This document shows, in pieces, positions 63,167-64,000 of a stretch of DNA of 64,000 nucleotides (its first letter is position 1; the number at the start of each line of letters is the position of its first letter). The notes beneath the pieces were generated by a model that was given only the letters and a program-made list of their open reading frames with translations, was not told the origin of the DNA and made no database searches. The position numbers were made by a program, and so were the translations under genes. This DNA is from Anaerolineales bacterium (GTDB lineage: Bacteria; Chloroflexota; Anaerolineae; Anaerolineales; Villigracilaceae). The DNA lies in assembly GCA_019187665.1 (NCBI GenBank), contig JABARH010000001.1, forward strand, positions 1 through 64,000. Reading direction: 5' to 3'.

Positions 63167-64000
63167 TTTCTTCCTCTTCCCCTTATCCTCATCCACGCGG
63201 GCAAAGATCATGCGTCCCGCCGCGGTTTGCAATACTTTCGAGACAGTCACTTCGGTATATTCACCAATCACATCCTTACCGTTCTCGACCACGACCATCG
63301 TGCCGTCGTCCATGTAGCCCACACCCTGACCGTATTCCTTGCCTTCCTGAATCACGTTGATGCGCAACAGCTCGCCAGGCAACACAACGGATTTGATCGC
63401 GTTGGCGAGTTCGTTGATGTTCAGAATCGTCACGCCCTGTAGTTCCGCCACGCGGTTGAGGTTGTAATCGTTGGTCAGCACGGGGCATTTGAGTTGCCGC
63501 GCCAGCACAACCAGTTTATCGTCCACTTCGCGCATGCCTTCCACGTCAATGTCGCTGACGCGGGTCAGCACATTGGGAAGTTTTTGCAGTTCGCCGATGG
63601 TGTCCATGCCGCGGCGCCCGCGCGCGCGGCGCAGGCCGTCGGGAGAATCGGCGATGTACTGCAGTTCGTTCAGCACAAAGCGCGGGATGAGCAGTGTGCC
63701 GGGCAGAAAGCCGGTCTTGGCGATGTCTGCCACGCGCCCGTCAATGATCACGCTGGTATCGAGCAAAATGGTGCGGTTCAGGTTGGACCACGCGGCGGCG
63801 CTCCCGCCTGTGGTTTCGGGCCCGCCCCCCCGTCCGCCGAACGAACCGAGCATGGACATGATGTCGCCCTGGCGCATCACAAACAACGTCACGCCGAAGT
63901 AGATGAAAATCAGCACGCCGAGGAAAGGCAGTACATCGCCGAACGGCGCGGGGAGCATGGAAAGAGGAAACGCCAGCAGAGCCGCAATCAACAGCCCGAC
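63164..64000 (-). CDS. Membrane-anchored PIN/TRAM-domain protein (YacL-like), partial
   Basis: The frame is open to the window edge; the C-terminal about 279 residues are seen. Two hydrophobic segments come first. A PIN nuclease domain follows (LLDTSVIIDGRVADI, with ELQYIADSPDG and VLTNDYNLNRVAEL, carrying the acidic residues). A TRAM domain ends the protein (GYMDDGTMVVVENGKDVIG). YacL-type proteins have four helices, so the N-terminus is missing. PIN domains usually cut RNA; TRAM binds it. It precedes cysS in a minus-strand unit. Confidence 0.85.
   Translation of the reverse strand, partial: VGLLIAALLAFPLSMLPAPFGDVLPFLGVLIFIYFGVTLFVMRQGDIMSMLGSFGGRGGGPETTGGSAAAWSNLNRTILLDTSVIIDGRVADIAKTGFLPGTLLIPRFVLNELQYIADSPDGLRRARGRRGMDTIGELQKLPNVLTRVSDIDVEGMREVDDKLVVLARQLKCPVLTNDYNLNRVAELQGVTILNINELANAIKSVVLPGELLRINVIQEGKEYGQGVGYMDDGTMVVVENGKDVIGEYTEVTVSKVLQTAAGRMIFARVDEDKGKRKK

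Overview
The window looks like chromosomal DNA of a GC-rich Chloroflexota bacterium, most likely class Anaerolineae. This is inferred from protein style and gene content, because no rRNA or marker phylogeny is available. Typical signs are GAF-rich sensor kinases, a peptide-type ABC importer whose binding protein has an unusual domain order, a PlsY with a divergent signature, a clostridial-type T-box on valS, and many genes that seem to be read from leaderless transcripts. The gene set is mostly housekeeping and signalling. No prophage, CRISPR array, integrative element or biosynthetic cluster is visible.

Layout. 1-5151: the end of an IS5-type element has cut off the 5' part of a YczE-like membrane protein gene. 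It is followed by small membrane proteins, a PAP2 phosphatase, a diacylglycerol-kinase-like lipid kinase, an SH3b protein and a phytoene-desaturase-like oxidoreductase. 5301-9324: oligopeptide ABC importer (short leader ORF, binding protein, hairpin, two permeases). 9328-19747: deoxynucleoside kinase, a SulP-STAS-cNMP transporter, a MarR regulator with a heterodimeric ABC exporter, DUF971, RadA and an Rrf2 regulator. 20238-21462: thioredoxin, tRNA-Lys and a decayed IS630 transposase. 21467-26839: a receiver-like protein ending in an inactivated IS200-type transposase domain, an MBL hydrolase, PlsY and two membrane proteins. 26839-35835: a MITE, GyrB, a 1337-residue PDZ/GAF histidine kinase with a FIST partner, a YdjC deacetylase and a methyltransferase. 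35881-46011: mostly minus-strand operons (FemAB-like protein, LipA, NfeD; TauE with Rrf2; endonuclease III, asparaginase, MBL protein, GAF/PAS kinase).

46058-52746 holds the most system-like locus: HAD hydrolase, cytosolic Ser/Thr kinase with an eight-bladed PQQ-type propeller, PP2C phosphatase, J-domain/VWA fusion, zinc-ribbon/FHA protein, an 80-residue protein and an OmpR-type regulator, all on one strand and closely spaced. It reads as a phosphorylation circuit (writer, eraser, reader) coupled to a chaperone-like VWA effector. 52803-55260 is a repeat-rich zone with nested MITEs, a truncated DGR-like reverse transcriptase and the valine T-box. 55280-64000 has valS, a nucleotidyltransferase pair, a ClC channel with a divergent MarR regulator, cysS and a PIN/TRAM protein cut by the window end.

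Two features run through the whole window. First, 7- and 8-bp tandem repeats start at, or contain, the stop codon of at least seven genes and also sit in the valS leader; valS itself carries several in-frame repeat-like insertions. Second, at least ten genes have a TATAAT-like -10 box only 6-10 nt before the start codon and no ribosome binding site, which points to leaderless transcription as a regular mode of expression here.
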